The notes under the pieces are model-generated. The model was given only the letters and a program-made list of their open reading frames with translations. It was not told the origin of the DNA and did not search any database. From positions 310,001-374,000 of the forward strand of contig JANQAE010000003.1 of assembly GCA_024707225.1 (NCBI GenBank): a stretch of 64,000 bases of DNA, read 5' to 3'. Positions 1-9,174 of the stretch are shown here, piece by piece. The stretch's first letter is position 1. Every line of letters begins with the position of its first letter. This stretch comes from Dokdonella sp. GTDB lineage: Bacteria > Pseudomonadota > Gammaproteobacteria > Xanthomonadales > Rhodanobacteraceae. Position numbers and translations under genes: made by a program.

Positions 1-34
1 CGAGGCGCTGGCCGAGGCCTATTTCCGCAACTGA
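1..34 (+). CDS. C-terminal end of an unidentified protein (partial)
   Basis: The first bases read in frame as EALAEAYFRN followed by TGA at 32-34. Only ten residues are visible, so no function can be given. The reading is supported only by the absence of another gene and by the codon style of the region. Confidence 0.45.
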   Translation, partial: EALAEAYFRN

Positions 35-413
35 AGTCGTGGCCTGGCCCCGTCCTCCGGCGCGCTCGCGATCGGACCGGACGCGGGTCGGACATCGAGT
101 CGATCGCGTCCGCAGTGCACGGAGTGCGGTGCAGCCGGGCGCAGCCCGCGATGACGGCCAAGGCGGCGGCAGCCTGCGATGCGAGGCGGACCGCCCCGTG
201 CGGCTCGCTGCGAGCGGCATCGCGCGATGATTGGCTGTCGACGGGCTGTCGAGTCGACGAAGCGGACGCGCGTCGGGCCTCGACGGAACGCGTCCGAACG
301 AGCACGCAGGCAGCGTCGGCGCTGCGCGCCGCCCTTGCCGCCGCGGCCGGCGTGCTCCCGATCCGGACCGCAGCGGCGGCAGGCGCGCACGCGGCGGCCT
401 GCCTGCCCTGCGA
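35..413. other. intergenic region, nothing recognised
   Basis: This 379-base stretch lies between the partial gene at the left edge and the stop codon of the DUF937 gene. Several open frames cross it, as expected at this GC content, but none has a recognisable protein or a ribosome site. I see no clear terminator, RNA or repeat. Confidence 0.5.
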
Positions 414-1019
414 TCAGCGGCGGCCGAACGCGCCGAGCAGGCCGCTGCCGGCCTGCAGCAGTTCGCCGAGGTCGACCTCGCCGTCGCCGTTGCGGTCGAG
501 CACCGCGCTGACCAGACCGCCGGCACCGCTGCGCTGCGCGGCCTGCGGCGCCTGCTGGCCGAGCAGGCCGCCGAGACCGCCGGCGTCCAGCCCCTGTTCG
601 CGCGTCATCCGGCCGATCGCGGCCATCACCAGCGGTGCCAGCATCGCCAGCAGCTGTGCCGCGTTGTCGGTGCCCAGGCCGCTGGCCTGGCCGAGCCCCT
701 GCGCCGCCTGCGGCTGACGCGCGCCGAAGATGTGGCCGAGAATGCCGCCGCCGGCTCCGCCGCCGCCGAGCACGCTGCCGAGCACCGAGCCCAGATCGAG
801 ATCCTGATGATCGCGACGGACTGCGCCGAACAAGGCGCCGGCGCCCTCGTCGCTGGCGGCATTGCGCGCCAGGCCGCCGAGCAGCAGCGGCAGGGCCTGC
901 TCGACCGCGGCGCCGGCGTGTTCCTCGCCGACGCCGAGCCGGCGTGCGATCGCGCCGAGATCGGCGGGGCTCAACTGGCTCATGACCTGGCCGGCCAGAT
1001 CGGATTGTGCTGGGATCAT
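414..1019 (-). CDS. YidB-type DUF937 protein with a C-terminal EF-hand loop
   Basis: A 201-residue protein of the DUF937 (YidB-like) family. The start at 1019 gives MIPAQSDLAGQ and has GGAG ten bases upstream; an internal Met at 983 is possible. The N-terminal half (LSPADLGAIARRLG, then ALPLLLGGLARNA) is the DUF937 helix pattern that resembles repeats of helical bundles, followed by a glycine-rich linker (GSVLGGGGAGGGILG) and a second helical part with LLAMLAPLVMAAIGRM. Near the C-terminus is DRNGDGEVDLGE, which fits the twelve-residue EF-hand calcium loop (D1, N3, D5, G6, D9, E12). No signal peptide is seen. The role of the family is not established; calcium binding is inferred from the loop alone. 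It is divergent from the Hpt-receiver gene. Confidence 0.8.
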   Translation of the reverse strand: MIPAQSDLAGQVMSQLSPADLGAIARRLGVGEEHAGAAVEQALPLLLGGLARNAASDEGAGALFGAVRRDHQDLDLGSVLGSVLGGGGAGGGILGHIFGARQPQAAQGLGQASGLGTDNAAQLLAMLAPLVMAAIGRMTREQGLDAGGLGGLLGQQAPQAAQRSGAGGLVSAVLDRNGDGEVDLGELLQAGSGLLGAFGRR

Positions 1020-1254
1020 CGGTCTGAAGCTCCATGCGCCGGGCCCGCGATGGGCACCTCGAGGCGATGCGGCATTGTGGCCCCCGTGCGGCGGCGGCGC
1101 GATCGCGCAACGGTTAAAGATCGTGAACCCTTCGACACCCCGCCGTCGCCCTCGCCGGGGCGGTGCTAGGCTCGCCACGCCTGGCCCGGCACCGTCGTCG
1201 ACGACCGGCCCAATCGGCGACACGCCAGGAGCGGCACCGCCGCGCGAGGTCCCC

Positions 1255-2007
1255 ATGACCGATCACCCGCCCGCCTTCGATCTGCTGCATCAGCGCTATG
1301 TCGACTCGTTCGCGCGCAAGCGCGAGGAGATCGAGCAGGCCTGGAAGCGGATGCTGCTGATGCCCGAGGAGGAGGCCGCGCGCGCCGACCTGCAGCGCCT
1401 CGTGCACCGGCTGTCCGGCTCGGCGCCGGCCTATGGATTCGACGCGCTCGGCGCGCTCGCGCGCACGGTCGACGAGCGGCTGGCCGGCTGGCAGCGCACG
1501 CCGGCGCATCGCCGCGAACCGACGATCACGCTCGCCAACGACCTGCAGGCGCCGATCCAGCGTCTGCTCGCCGCATTCACCGCACAGGCGCCCAAAGCGC
1601 CGGTCGCGGCCACGGCCGACGCGGCCCCGCCGCTGCGCGTGATCCTGGTCGAGGACGACGGCGAGCAGGCCGCGCAGCTCGCCGCGACGCTCGAACGGCA
1701 CGGATTGATCGTGCGCCACGCCGCCGATTCGGCCGCGCTGTGGCAGATGCTGGTGACCTGGCCGTGCCAGGCGATCGTGCTCGACTACTGGCTGCACGGC
1801 GAGACCGCCGCCGAGGTCGCCGGCATGCTGCAGCGCGAGTCGAGCTTCGCGCGGGTCGCCCGGGTCTGCCTGACCGCCGACATCGGCCTGCCGCTGCAAC
1901 AGGCCGCGCTGTCGGCCGGCTGCGATGCCTTCGTGCTCAAGAACGCGCCGGTCGAGCATCTGGTCGCCGCGATCCGCGCCCACGTCGCGTCGCGCCAGAC
2001 GCTCTGA
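1255..2007 (+). CDS. Hpt domain - response regulator receiver protein
   Basis: A 250-residue signalling protein with two modules. Residues about 10-115 form an Hpt phosphotransfer domain with the phospho-acceptor His51 in LVHRLSGSAPAYGF. Residues about 128-248 form a CheY-like receiver domain with the acidic pair in VEDDGEQ, phospho-acceptor Asp177 in VLDYWLHG, a conserved Thr in LTAD and Lys in VLKN. There is no DNA-binding or enzymatic output domain, so it probably works inside a phosphorelay or as a phosphate shuttle. The ATG at 1255 has GAGG five bases upstream. No histidine kinase is adjacent, so its partner is unknown. Confidence 0.85.
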   Translation: MTDHPPAFDLLHQRYVDSFARKREEIEQAWKRMLLMPEEEAARADLQRLVHRLSGSAPAYGFDALGALARTVDERLAGWQRTPAHRREPTITLANDLQAPIQRLLAAFTAQAPKAPVAATADAAPPLRVILVEDDGEQAAQLAATLERHGLIVRHAADSAALWQMLVTWPCQAIVLDYWLHGETAAEVAGMLQRESSFARVARVCLTADIGLPLQQAALSAGCDAFVLKNAPVEHLVAAIRAHVASRQTL

Positions 2008-2094
2008 TCCGGCCGCGATGCTGCACCCGGCCTGGATCGCCGGGCGGGCGGCGGCTATCCTGCGCGCCCTCAACGTACAGCGGGTGGATCGCGC

Positions 2095-3018
2095 ATGTCC
2101 CAGCGACTTCCTCCGGTCGCCCTGATCGGCGCACCGACCGACATCGGCGCCGGCCATCGCGGCGCCTCGATGGGCCCGGAGGCCCTGCGCGTGGCGGGCC
2201 TGCCGCAGGCGCTGCACGAGCGCGGCATCAGCGTCGTGGATCGCGGCAACCTGACCGGTCCGCTCAATCCGTGGCTGCCGCCGCAGGACGGCTACCGGCA
2301 TCTGGCCGAAGTCACCGCCTGGAACCGCGCCGTCATGACCGCGGTCCGCAACGAACTGGCCGCCGGCAACCTGCCGATCGTGCTCGGCGGCGACCATTCG
2401 CTGGCGCTCGGATCGATCACCGCGGTGGCCGGCCACTGCCGCGAACGCGGCCGCAAGCTGCTGGTGCTGTGGTTCGACGCGCACGCCGACTTCAACACCA
2501 GCACGATCACGCCGTCGGGCAATCTGCACGGCATGCCGGTGGCCTGCCTGTGCGGCTTTGGTCCGCGCGAACTGACCGAACTGGGCGGCTCCTCGCCGGC
2601 GATCACGCCGGACCGGATCCGCCAGATCGGCATCCGCTCGGTCGACGCGGGCGAGAAGCGCATGGTCCGCGACGCCGGCCTGGACATCTACGACATGCGC
2701 TACATCGACGAGATCGGCATGCGCCGCGTCATGGAGGAAGCGCTCGAGGGCATCGACGCGGACACGCATCTGCACGTCAGCTTCGACGTCGATTTTCTCG
2801 ACCCGGAGATCGCGCCCGGCGTCGGCACGACGATTCCCGGCGGACCCAATTACCGCGAGGCGCAGCTGGCGATGGAGATGATCGCCGACCGCGGCTGCCT
2901 CGGCTCGCTCGACATCGTCGAGCTCAATCCCGCATTCGACGTACGCAACCGCACCGCGGCGCTGACCGTGGACCTGGTCGAAAGCCTGTTCGGCAAGTCG
3001 ACCCTGATGCGCGACTGA
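2095..3018 (+). CDS. rocF: arginase
   Basis: A 307-residue member of the ureohydrolase family, hydrolysing L-arginine to ornithine and urea with a dinuclear manganese centre in the cytoplasm. The diagnostic motifs are all present: GGDHS, DAHADFN, the substrate loop SGNLHGMP and SFDVDFLDP. The substrate loop and overall length fit arginase better than agmatinase. It starts 87 bases after the Hpt-receiver gene and ends at a strong hairpin terminator, so it is probably a single gene. No urease or other arginine genes are nearby. Confidence 0.9.
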   Translation: MSQRLPPVALIGAPTDIGAGHRGASMGPEALRVAGLPQALHERGISVVDRGNLTGPLNPWLPPQDGYRHLAEVTAWNRAVMTAVRNELAAGNLPIVLGGDHSLALGSITAVAGHCRERGRKLLVLWFDAHADFNTSTITPSGNLHGMPVACLCGFGPRELTELGGSSPAITPDRIRQIGIRSVDAGEKRMVRDAGLDIYDMRYIDEIGMRRVMEEALEGIDADTHLHVSFDVDFLDPEIAPGVGTTIPGGPNYREAQLAMEMIADRGCLGSLDIVELNPAFDVRNRTAALTVDLVESLFGKSTLMRD

Positions 3019-3037
3019 GCGCGGCGCGGATCGCGCA

Positions 3038-3074
3038 AAAGAAAACGCCGGCGCTGGACGCCGGCGTTTTCTTT
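3038..3074. terminator. bidirectional rho-independent terminator
   Basis: A perfect 16-bp stem (3038-3053 with 3059-3074) around a five-base loop CTGGA. The GC core GCCGGCG is flanked by an A tract on the left and a T tract on the right, so it can end transcription from both sides. It sits between the convergent arginase and H-NS-like genes. Confidence 0.9.
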
Positions 3075-3093
3075 CCTTGTTCGCGTCCTGCGA

Positions 3094-3420
3094 TCAGCCG
3101 ATCAGCAGGTCCTTTTCCTTCTTGCCTGCGCTCAGCGCGGCATTGAACCAGCGGGGGCGCTTGCCGCGACCGGTCCAGGTCTGCGACGGATCGGCCGGAT
3201 TGCGGTACTTCGGCTTCACCTTGCTCGCGGTGCGCCGGCTGCTCTTGCGGCCGCCACCGAACACGTCGTCCAGCGTAAAACCTTCTGCCGTCACCATCGC
3301 GACGATTTTGTCGCGCAGCTTGGTCAGCTTGTCCTTGGCCAATTCCTCCTGACGCTGCTGAGCGCGACCGATCAGGTCGTTCAGCTGATTGTGATTGAGA
3401 CTTTTCAGATCGATTGCCAT
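3094..3420 (-). CDS. H-NS family histone-like nucleoid protein
   Basis: A 108-residue nucleoid-associated protein. The N-terminal half is a charged oligomerisation coiled coil (LNQLNDLIGRAQQRQEEL, then KLTKLRDKIVAMV). The C-terminal half holds the DNA-binding loop: YRNPADPSQTWTGRGKRPRW, with the TWTGRG AT-hook-like core that contacts the minor groove. This is the H-NS/XrvA type found in Lysobacterales. The start at 3420 has GGAG nine bases upstream. The leader is AT-richer than its surroundings and contains TATTAT on the coding strand (3463-3458), a candidate -10 box. Confidence 0.9.
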   Translation of the reverse strand: MAIDLKSLNHNQLNDLIGRAQQRQEELAKDKLTKLRDKIVAMVTAEGFTLDDVFGGGRKSSRRTASKVKPKYRNPADPSQTWTGRGKRPRWFNAALSAGKKEKDLLIG

Positions 3421-3900
3421 TAATGGAAACTCCGGAAAATGCAGGTCAAGCGCGCGCATAATAAAACAAATTCGCCTCGCGCGGCACCTCCTGACCGTAA
3501 CCGCCGCCGCAGGACCGCGCCGCGCCGGCCAATACCGTGAGCCTGCCATCGCGCCGAATAATGCGCAGCGCCTCCGGACGTCACTGGAAATCGCGTCACG
3601 GTGCGCCGACGGCGTGAACGCGCCGCGCTGCGCATCGCCGAATCAAAACCGCACGGCATTTGCCGCGACGCCGGCTATTGGACGCCAAAACAATCCGCGC
3701 GCGCCGCGCTGCTCAATGCGCTGAACACCGCATGCACGGCCTGCGCAACGGCGTCGCGGCTGCGGCCGTCGGGGCTGGCGTTTTGGGGGCCGCGTTGGTA
3801 TTACTGTCGATACAGGGCGGCCGCGCGAGCGGCCATTTGGGGGAATCCGGACACGTCATCGCGCAGGCCGCGATGCGTCGTTCTTTGTCGAGGATCAGAT
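3421..3900. other. intergenic leader region of the H-NS-like gene
   Basis: A 480-base gap between the divergent H-NS-like gene and the hypothetical gene starting at 3901. The part next to hns has A/T runs, including the candidate -10 box TATTAT read leftwards at 3463-3458, without a convincing -35 box. The rest contains G-rich and A-rich patches but no open frame with a recognisable product. A long 5' leader for hns would fit, but this is inference. Confidence 0.4.
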
Positions 3901-4734
3901 GTGGGTTTGCTCGATTCGCTCGAACAGGAAGCCGACAAGCGCCGGAGCGGCGAGGCGGACGAGGCGCAGCGACGCGCCGAGCGCGGCGAGATCTACCGCA
4001 CCCAGCTGGAGCCGGCCGTCGATGCGCTGCACGACTACCTGCAGCGCTTCGTCGCCCAGCTCAAGGTCGTGCGCCCGCGCGTGGCGCTGCGCCACCCGAT
4101 TCCCGGCTACGGCGACGTGATCGCCTATCTCGATCACGACTACGAACTGCGCTACATCAAGCAATCCCATTCGCGCGAGATCAAACTGATCTCGCACGCG
4201 ACCGTCGCCAGCGCCGAATGTCCGTCCGCGGTGGTGCGCGGCTCGGGCAAGATCAAGACCGTCGCGGCGCTGTTCCAGCGCCATCGGCTCGGCGGCATGC
4301 TGGCGCCGGAGAAGGACGCCGGCGGCGAGGTCGTCGCCGCGACGTTCAAGGCCAAGGGCCGCATCCCGCTCGGACTGACCGCGAGCGCCGATGCGACCAC
4401 CGCCCAGCTCAAGCTCGCGTTCGCCAACTACGACGATTTCGCGACGGTCGGCCGCAGCGTCGCCGCCGCCCAGGCCGACGAGGCGCTGTTCGAGGAGATC
4501 GGCCGCTACCTGCTGCGCGAGGCCAACAGCCTGCTGCGCGAGGACCTGCCCGACAACGTGCGCCTGCATCTCAAGGCCAAGGTGCAGCAGCAGGAGATCC
4601 GGCGCCGCTGGGAGGCACGCATCGAGACGCTGCAGCACGAGGAAGTCGCGATGCTGCGCGCCCGCTACACGCTGCGCGGACGCATCGCCGAGGCATTCGG
4701 CCGGCTGCGGCGCTGGCGCCGCAGCGGCGGCTGA
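3901..4734 (+). CDS. conserved hypothetical protein
   Basis: A 277-residue soluble protein that I do not recognise. The start is taken as GTG at 3901 because GAGG lies seven bases upstream and the residues after it (GLLDSLEQEADKRR) begin the protein-like pattern. It opens with a charged helical stretch, has a central part with IPGYGDVIAYLDHDYELRY and SGKIKTVAALFQRH that looks like a mixed alpha/beta domain, and ends with long charged helices and a basic tail (GRLRRWRRSGG). No signal peptide or membrane segment is seen. It is convergent with proS; the context gives no function. Confidence 0.7.
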   Translation: MGLLDSLEQEADKRRSGEADEAQRRAERGEIYRTQLEPAVDALHDYLQRFVAQLKVVRPRVALRHPIPGYGDVIAYLDHDYELRYIKQSHSREIKLISHATVASAECPSAVVRGSGKIKTVAALFQRHRLGGMLAPEKDAGGEVVAATFKAKGRIPLGLTASADATTAQLKLAFANYDDFATVGRSVAAAQADEALFEEIGRYLLREANSLLREDLPDNVRLHLKAKVQQQEIRRRWEARIETLQHEEVAMLRARYTLRGRIAEAFGRLRRWRRSGG

Positions 4735-4772
4735 GGCCGCACCGCGTCCGCCGGCGGACCGCGATGCCCTGC

Positions 4773-6469
4773 TCAGACGAACGCGGAGAGGATCTCCTCG
4801 CGCGACAGCGAGCGGTTCTCGCTCTCGGTACGACGGCGGTACTCGTAGGTGCCCGCAGCCAGACCGCGCTCGCTGACGACGATCCGGTGCGGAATGCCGA
4901 TCAGCTCCATGTCGGCGAACATCGCGCCGGGACGCAGGCCGCGGTCGTCGAGCACGACCTCGACGCCGGCCGCGGTCAGTTCGGCGTAGAGGCGGTCGGC
5001 CTCCTCGCGCACGGCCTCGCTCTGATGCGAGCCGATCGGGCAGATCGCCACGCGCCACGGCGCCATCGCGTCCGGCCAGACGATGCCGGCCTCGTCGTGG
5101 TTCTGCTCGATCGCCGCCGCGACGATGCGGCTGACGCCGATGCCGTAGCAGCCCATCCAGATGACGCGCGAGACGCCCTTCTCGTCGAGCACGCTGGCGC
5201 CGAGCGCCTCGGCGTACTTCTGGCCGAGCTGGAACACGTGGCCGACCTCGATGCCGCGCGCCAGCTTGAGCTCGCCGTGGCCGTCCGGCGACGGATCGCC
5301 GTCGACCACCTTGCGCAGGTCGGCGATGCGCGTGATGCGCGCGTCGCGCTCCCAGTTGGCGCCGCGCCAGTGCGTGCCCTCGGCATTGCCGCCGCAGACG
5401 AAGTCGGCGAGGACCGCCGCGGCGCGGTCGACGATGACCGGAATCGATTCGGGCAGGCCGACCGGACCGATGAAGCCCGGCCGCGTGCCGGCGACGCGCA
5501 CGATCTCGGCCTCCTCGGCCAACACCGAGGCGCCCGGCAGCTCGGCCAGCTTGGCCGCCTTGACCTCGTTGATCTCGTGGTCGCCGCGCACGCACAGCGC
5601 GACGAGGCCGTCGACGCCGCGCACGAGGATCGTCTTGATGCAGCGCGACGGCGCGACGCCGAGGAAGCCGCAGACCTCATCGATCGTGCGCTGGGTCGGC
5701 GTGTCGACGCGCTCGAGCGCCGCCGACGGCGCCGGCCGCGCCCGTCCGGTGCGACCGCCTCGGCCAGTTCGATGTTGGCCGCGTAGTCCGAGCCGGTCGA
5801 GAACGCGATCGCGTCCTCGCCCGAATCGGCCATGACCTGGAACTCGTGGCTGGCATTGCCGCCGATCGCGCCGGTATCGGCCTGCACCGCGCGGAAGCGC
5901 AGTCCCAGCCGCGTGAAGATGCGGCCGTAGGTGTCGTACATGTTGCGGTATTCCTCGGCCAGGCTGTCCGGGTCGAGGTGGAACGAATAGGCGTCCTTCA
6001 TCAGGAACTCGCGCGCGCGCATCACGCCGAAGCGCGGCCGGATCTCGTCGCGGAACTTGGTCTGGATCTGATAGAAGTTGACCGGCAGCTGCTTGTAGCT
6101 GCGCAGCTCGTTGCGCGCGAAGTCGGTGATGACCTCCTCGTGGGTCGGGCCGTAGCAGTACTCGGCATCCTTGCGGTCGCGCAGCTTCAGCAGCTGTCCG
6201 CCGAACTTCTCCCAGCGGCCGGTCTCCTCCCACAGTTCGCGCGGCTGCACCGACGGCATCAGCAGCTCGATCGCGCCGGCACGGTTCATCTCCTCGCGCA
6301 CCGCGTGCTCGACCTTGCGCAGCACGCGCAGGCCCAGCGGCGACCAGGTGTAGATGCCCGCGGCCAGCTTGCGCAGCATGCCGGCGCGCAGCATCAGCCG
6401 GTGGCTGGCGATCTCGGCGTCGGCCGGGACTTCCTTGATGGTGGCGAGATGGAATCGGGAAAGACGCAT
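4773..6469 (-). CDS. proS: prolyl-tRNA synthetase, one frameshift
   Basis: Class II aminoacyl-tRNA synthetase charging tRNA-Pro, about 566 residues, the long bacterial type with an INS (YbaK-like) editing domain. The N-terminal part from [15 protein letters not shown] (ATG at 6469) carries motif 1 and motif 2 ([19 protein letters not shown]). The C-terminal part holds the INS domain ([15 protein letters not shown]), motif 3 ([13 protein letters not shown]) and the anticodon-binding domain. The two parts lie in different frames that meet near 5741-5755, about residue 240. Adding one G to the GGG run in GACGGGCGCGG (coding strand) restores a normal sequence, so a single-base deletion is likely. 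As proS is essential and both halves are intact, I treat this as a sequence error. Confidence 0.9.
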
Positions 6470-6692
6470 GACCGGCTTCGCAGGATCGTAAGGAGCCGGC
6501 GATTCTAGCAGCGCCGCCGCGCGACCGGTCCGCCGATGCATGCCGCGCCTGCGTGGGAGCGCCGACCGGACCGGCGATCGATGCGCCGACCGGACGCGAC
6601 GGATGCCCGAGCCGCCGCGATCGAACCTGTGCAATTGCGGCGGGGAGATCGCGCGGCGGGCGGGCGCCGCGAGATGCGGCGCCGCATGCCGC

Positions 6693-7148
6693 TCAGCGGC
6701 AGTAGAACGCGACGCGCTCGCGCGCCTGGGCCAGCTGCAGCTGGCGCTGCTCGGGCGTCAGCACCTGATTGGAGCCGTCGCCGTTGACGTCCATGCTGAC
6801 CTGCTGCTGGCCTTCGAGCAGCTCGGCGTTGCGGCGCGCCTGCTCACAGACCTGCTGGCGCGCCTCGGGGCTGTCGGTCAGCGTCGCGCCGACGGTGCCG
6901 GGCGGCGGCGTGCCCTCGGCGGGCGGCGCGGCGGCCTCGCCGTCGGCGGCCTCCTGCCCGGCCGCGACCGGCGTGTCGCCGCGCACGGTGATCTGCCGCG
7001 CCGACTTGACGCTGGCCGGCGGCGGCGAATCGGAGAAATGGGTGACGCCGTTGGCATCCTTCCAGGTGTAGACGCGCGCGTTGCCGGCGGCTTCCGCCAG
7101 CACGGGCAGCGCGAGCAAGCACAGCAGCACGAGGGGCCAGCGCCTCAT
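6693..7148 (-). CDS. DUF4124 domain-containing secreted protein
   Basis: A 151-residue protein with an N-terminal signal peptide ([20 protein letters not shown]) followed by the short DUF4124 domain, recognised by [19 protein letters not shown]. The rest is an Ala/Pro-rich linker and a C-terminal helix with two Cys (VCEQARR and VAFYCR) that may form a disulfide. DUF4124 proteins are common small periplasmic proteins of Lysobacterales with no assigned role. The start at 7148 has GGAG seven bases upstream. Confidence 0.85.
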   Translation of the reverse strand: MRRWPLVLLCLLALPVLAEAAGNARVYTWKDANGVTHFSDSPPPASVKSARQITVRGDTPVAAGQEAADGEAAAPPAEGTPPPGTVGATLTDSPEARQQVCEQARRNAELLEGQQQVSMDVNGDGSNQVLTPEQRQLQLAQARERVAFYCR

Positions 7149-7311
7149 CGGGAGTCTCCAGCCGGCAGGGACCGGCATTCCAGCGGTGCCCGAGTGTGTC
7201 ACAGCCGGACCGGGCCTGTCGTGCGGTGGGCCACATCGCGGCCGGACCCTGGCCGACGTTCCGCCCGGCCCGGCGAACCCGGTTAAACTGGCCGCTGGCG
7301 ACGAACTCCCG

Positions 7312-8102
7312 ATGCGCATGGACGAGACTCCCCGCTCCACGAAACCGTCACGCGGCATCTATCTGCTGCCGAACCTGTTCACGACCGCCGCGATGTTCGC
7401 GGGCTTCTACGCGATCGTCGCCGCGATCGGCGCCCGCTACACCGAGGCGGCCATCGCGGTCTTCGTCGCGACCCTGCTCGACGGCCTCGACGGCCGCGTC
7501 GCGCGCCTGACCGGCACGCAGAGCGAGTTCGGCGTGCAGTACGACTCGCTGTCGGACCTGGTCAGCTTCGGCCTGGCGCCGGCCCTGGTCATGTACACCT
7601 GGTCGCTGTCGGCGCTGAAGGGCTTCGGCCCGATGTGGGGCAAGATCGGCTGGGCCGCGGCGTTCATCTACGCGGCCTGCGCCGCGCTGCGCCTGGCGCG
7701 CTTCAACACCCAGGTCAACGTGATCGACAAGCGCTATTTCCAGGGCTTGGCCAGCCCGGCCGCGCCGGCCTGTGCATGGCCTTCGTCTGGACGATCGAAC
7801 GCACCGACCTGACCGGCGACGACGTCTGCTTCGTCACGCCGTTCCTCGCGATCGGCGCCGGCCTGCTGATGATCAGCAACGTGCGCTACTACAGCTTCAA
7901 GGCCTGGCCGCTGTCGGACAAGGTGCCGTTCATCTGGATTCCGCTGGCGATGCTGATCCTGGTCGCGCTGGCGATCGACACGCCGCGCGTGCTGCTGACG
8001 ATCGCGCTGCTGTACGTACTGTCGGGCCTGATCATGACCGTCTGGGGCCTGATCCGGCATCGCCGCGAGCGGCGCGCCGCTCGCGGCGGCGGCGAGGCGT
8101 GA
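7312..8102 (+). CDS. pssA: CDP-diacylglycerol-serine O-phosphatidyltransferase, one frameshift
   Basis: An integral membrane enzyme making phosphatidylserine from CDP-diacylglycerol and serine, the first step to phosphatidylethanolamine. The CDP-alcohol phosphotransferase motif is present: DG..VAR followed by GVQYDSLSD, in a protein with several membrane helices (LFTTAAMFAGFYAIVAAIG, later IWIPLAMLILVALAI). After QGLASPAA the frame changes at about 7755-7765 and continues with GLCMAFVWTIER. Restoring one G to make GCGGCCGG from GCGCCGG gives SPAAAGLCMAF, which is family-like, so a base deletion in the sequence is likely. The ATG at 7312 is preferred; an alternative Met is two codons on. Confidence 0.88.
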
Positions 8103-8135
8103 TGCCGGCGCGGATGTCCTGCCCGCGGTGCCCGC

Positions 8136-8641
8136 ATGAGGGCGGCTGACGCCGACCGCCGCCTGGCGGAGATGGGCATCGAACGCTACGTGCTGCGGCG
8201 CTCCGCGGCGCCGGACGTGGCGGCCGCCGACCCGCTGCCGGACCGCACCGCACCGCCGCCCGCGGCAGCCGCAATGCCGCGCCAATCGGTGCCGGCCTCT
8301 ACGACGCCCCTCGCGAGCGTGCTGCTGATCGCCGATGCCGCGGGGCCGCACGCGCTGATCGAGGACATCGGCCGCGGCCTGGACCGGCTGCGCCTGACCT
8401 GGTCGCGCGCCGCCACCGGCGACGCCGACACGCTGATCACCGCGCCGGTTTCGTCGTGCTCGGCGAACCGCTGGCGCGGCAGGTCGCCGCGAGCCTGCCG
8501 ACCGACCGGCTCGGCGCCTGCGAATGGGTCATCGCCGATCCGGCTGCGGATCTGGCGCGCGCGGCCGCCGCCAAGCGCGCGCTGTGGGGTGAGCTCAAGC
8601 GCCTGGCGCGCAGCCTCGCGGCCCGGCGCGGAGGCGCCTGA
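8136..8641 (+). CDS. holD: DNA polymerase III psi subunit-like protein, one frameshift
   Basis: About 168 residues. I assign HolD from three points: it lies directly upstream of rimI as in Escherichia coli; its start LAEMGIERYVLRR resembles LQQLGITQWSLRR of E. coli psi, the segment that binds SSB and chi; and its end DLARAAAAKRALWGELKRL resembles DLRANPTARAALWQQI. The psi subunit joins the clamp loader to chi and SSB. The first 105 or so residues are in one frame and the rest, from GFVVLGEPLARQ, in another, with the change at about 8440-8447. Restoring a G in CGCGCCGG gives LITAAGFVVLG. The middle is poorly conserved, so the call is moderate. Confidence 0.65.
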
Positions 8642-9118
8642 GTGGCGGCCCATCCGCAATCGCCGCCGGCCGAGCTGCGGCCGATGGGCGACGCCGACGT
8701 CGAGGCGGTCGCCGCGATCGAGCGCAGCGCCTACGAGTTTCCGTGGTCGGCCGGCATCTTCCGCGACTGCCTGCGCGCCGGCTACGACTGCCGCGTCCTG
8801 GTCGAGGATCGCACCATCGTCGGCTACGGCATCCTGTCGGTCGGCGCCGGCGAGGCGCACGTGCTCAATGTCTGCATCGCGCCCGCGCATCAGGGCCGCA
8901 GCCTCGGCCGCCGTCTCGTGCGCTGCGTGATCGACCTGGCGCGCTGGCATCGCGCCGAGCGAATCTTCCTGGAGGTGCGGCCGTCCAACGAGCGCGCGAT
9001 CGCGCTGTACCTGTCGCTGGGCTTCAACGAGATCGGCAAGCGCCCGAACTACTATCCGGCGCGGCGCGGCCGCGAGGACGCGATCGTCATGGCGATCGAG
9101 CTGCTCGACGGCGACTGA
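8642..9118 (+). CDS. rimI: ribosomal protein bS18 alanine N-acetyltransferase
   Basis: A 158-residue GNAT acetyltransferase that acetylates the N-terminal alanine of ribosomal protein S18. The acetyl-CoA site appears as VLNVCIAPAHQGRSLGRRLV (pattern Q-x-x-G-x-G/S) and the RimI signature follows as FLEVRPSNERAIALYLSLGFNEIGKRPNYYP. It begins with GTG immediately after the holD stop codon, with no spacing, so translation is probably coupled. The full domain is present. Confidence 0.92.
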   Translation: MAAHPQSPPAELRPMGDADVEAVAAIERSAYEFPWSAGIFRDCLRAGYDCRVLVEDRTIVGYGILSVGAGEAHVLNVCIAPAHQGRSLGRRLVRCVIDLARWHRAERIFLEVRPSNERAIALYLSLGFNEIGKRPNYYPARRGREDAIVMAIELLDGD

Positions 9119-9174
9119 GCCCGCCCCTCCCGCGCCCGACGCGCATCCCTCTCACCTTTCGCCGGAACCGCCGC

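Noticed and set aside
4735..4772. Palindrome GTCCGCCGGCGGAC between the hypothetical gene and proS as a terminator
   Set aside because: It has no loop and no T tract; such short GC palindromes are frequent by chance here.
4773..6469. proS as a true pseudogene or as programmed frameshifting
   Set aside because: No slippery heptamer with a downstream structure is seen, the gene is essential, and the same type of shift occurs in nine other genes, which points to sequence error.
8743..9174. Long N-terminal extension of the rhomboid protein
   Set aside because: The extension is the rimI gene read in another frame; the membrane protein starts cleanly at 9175.
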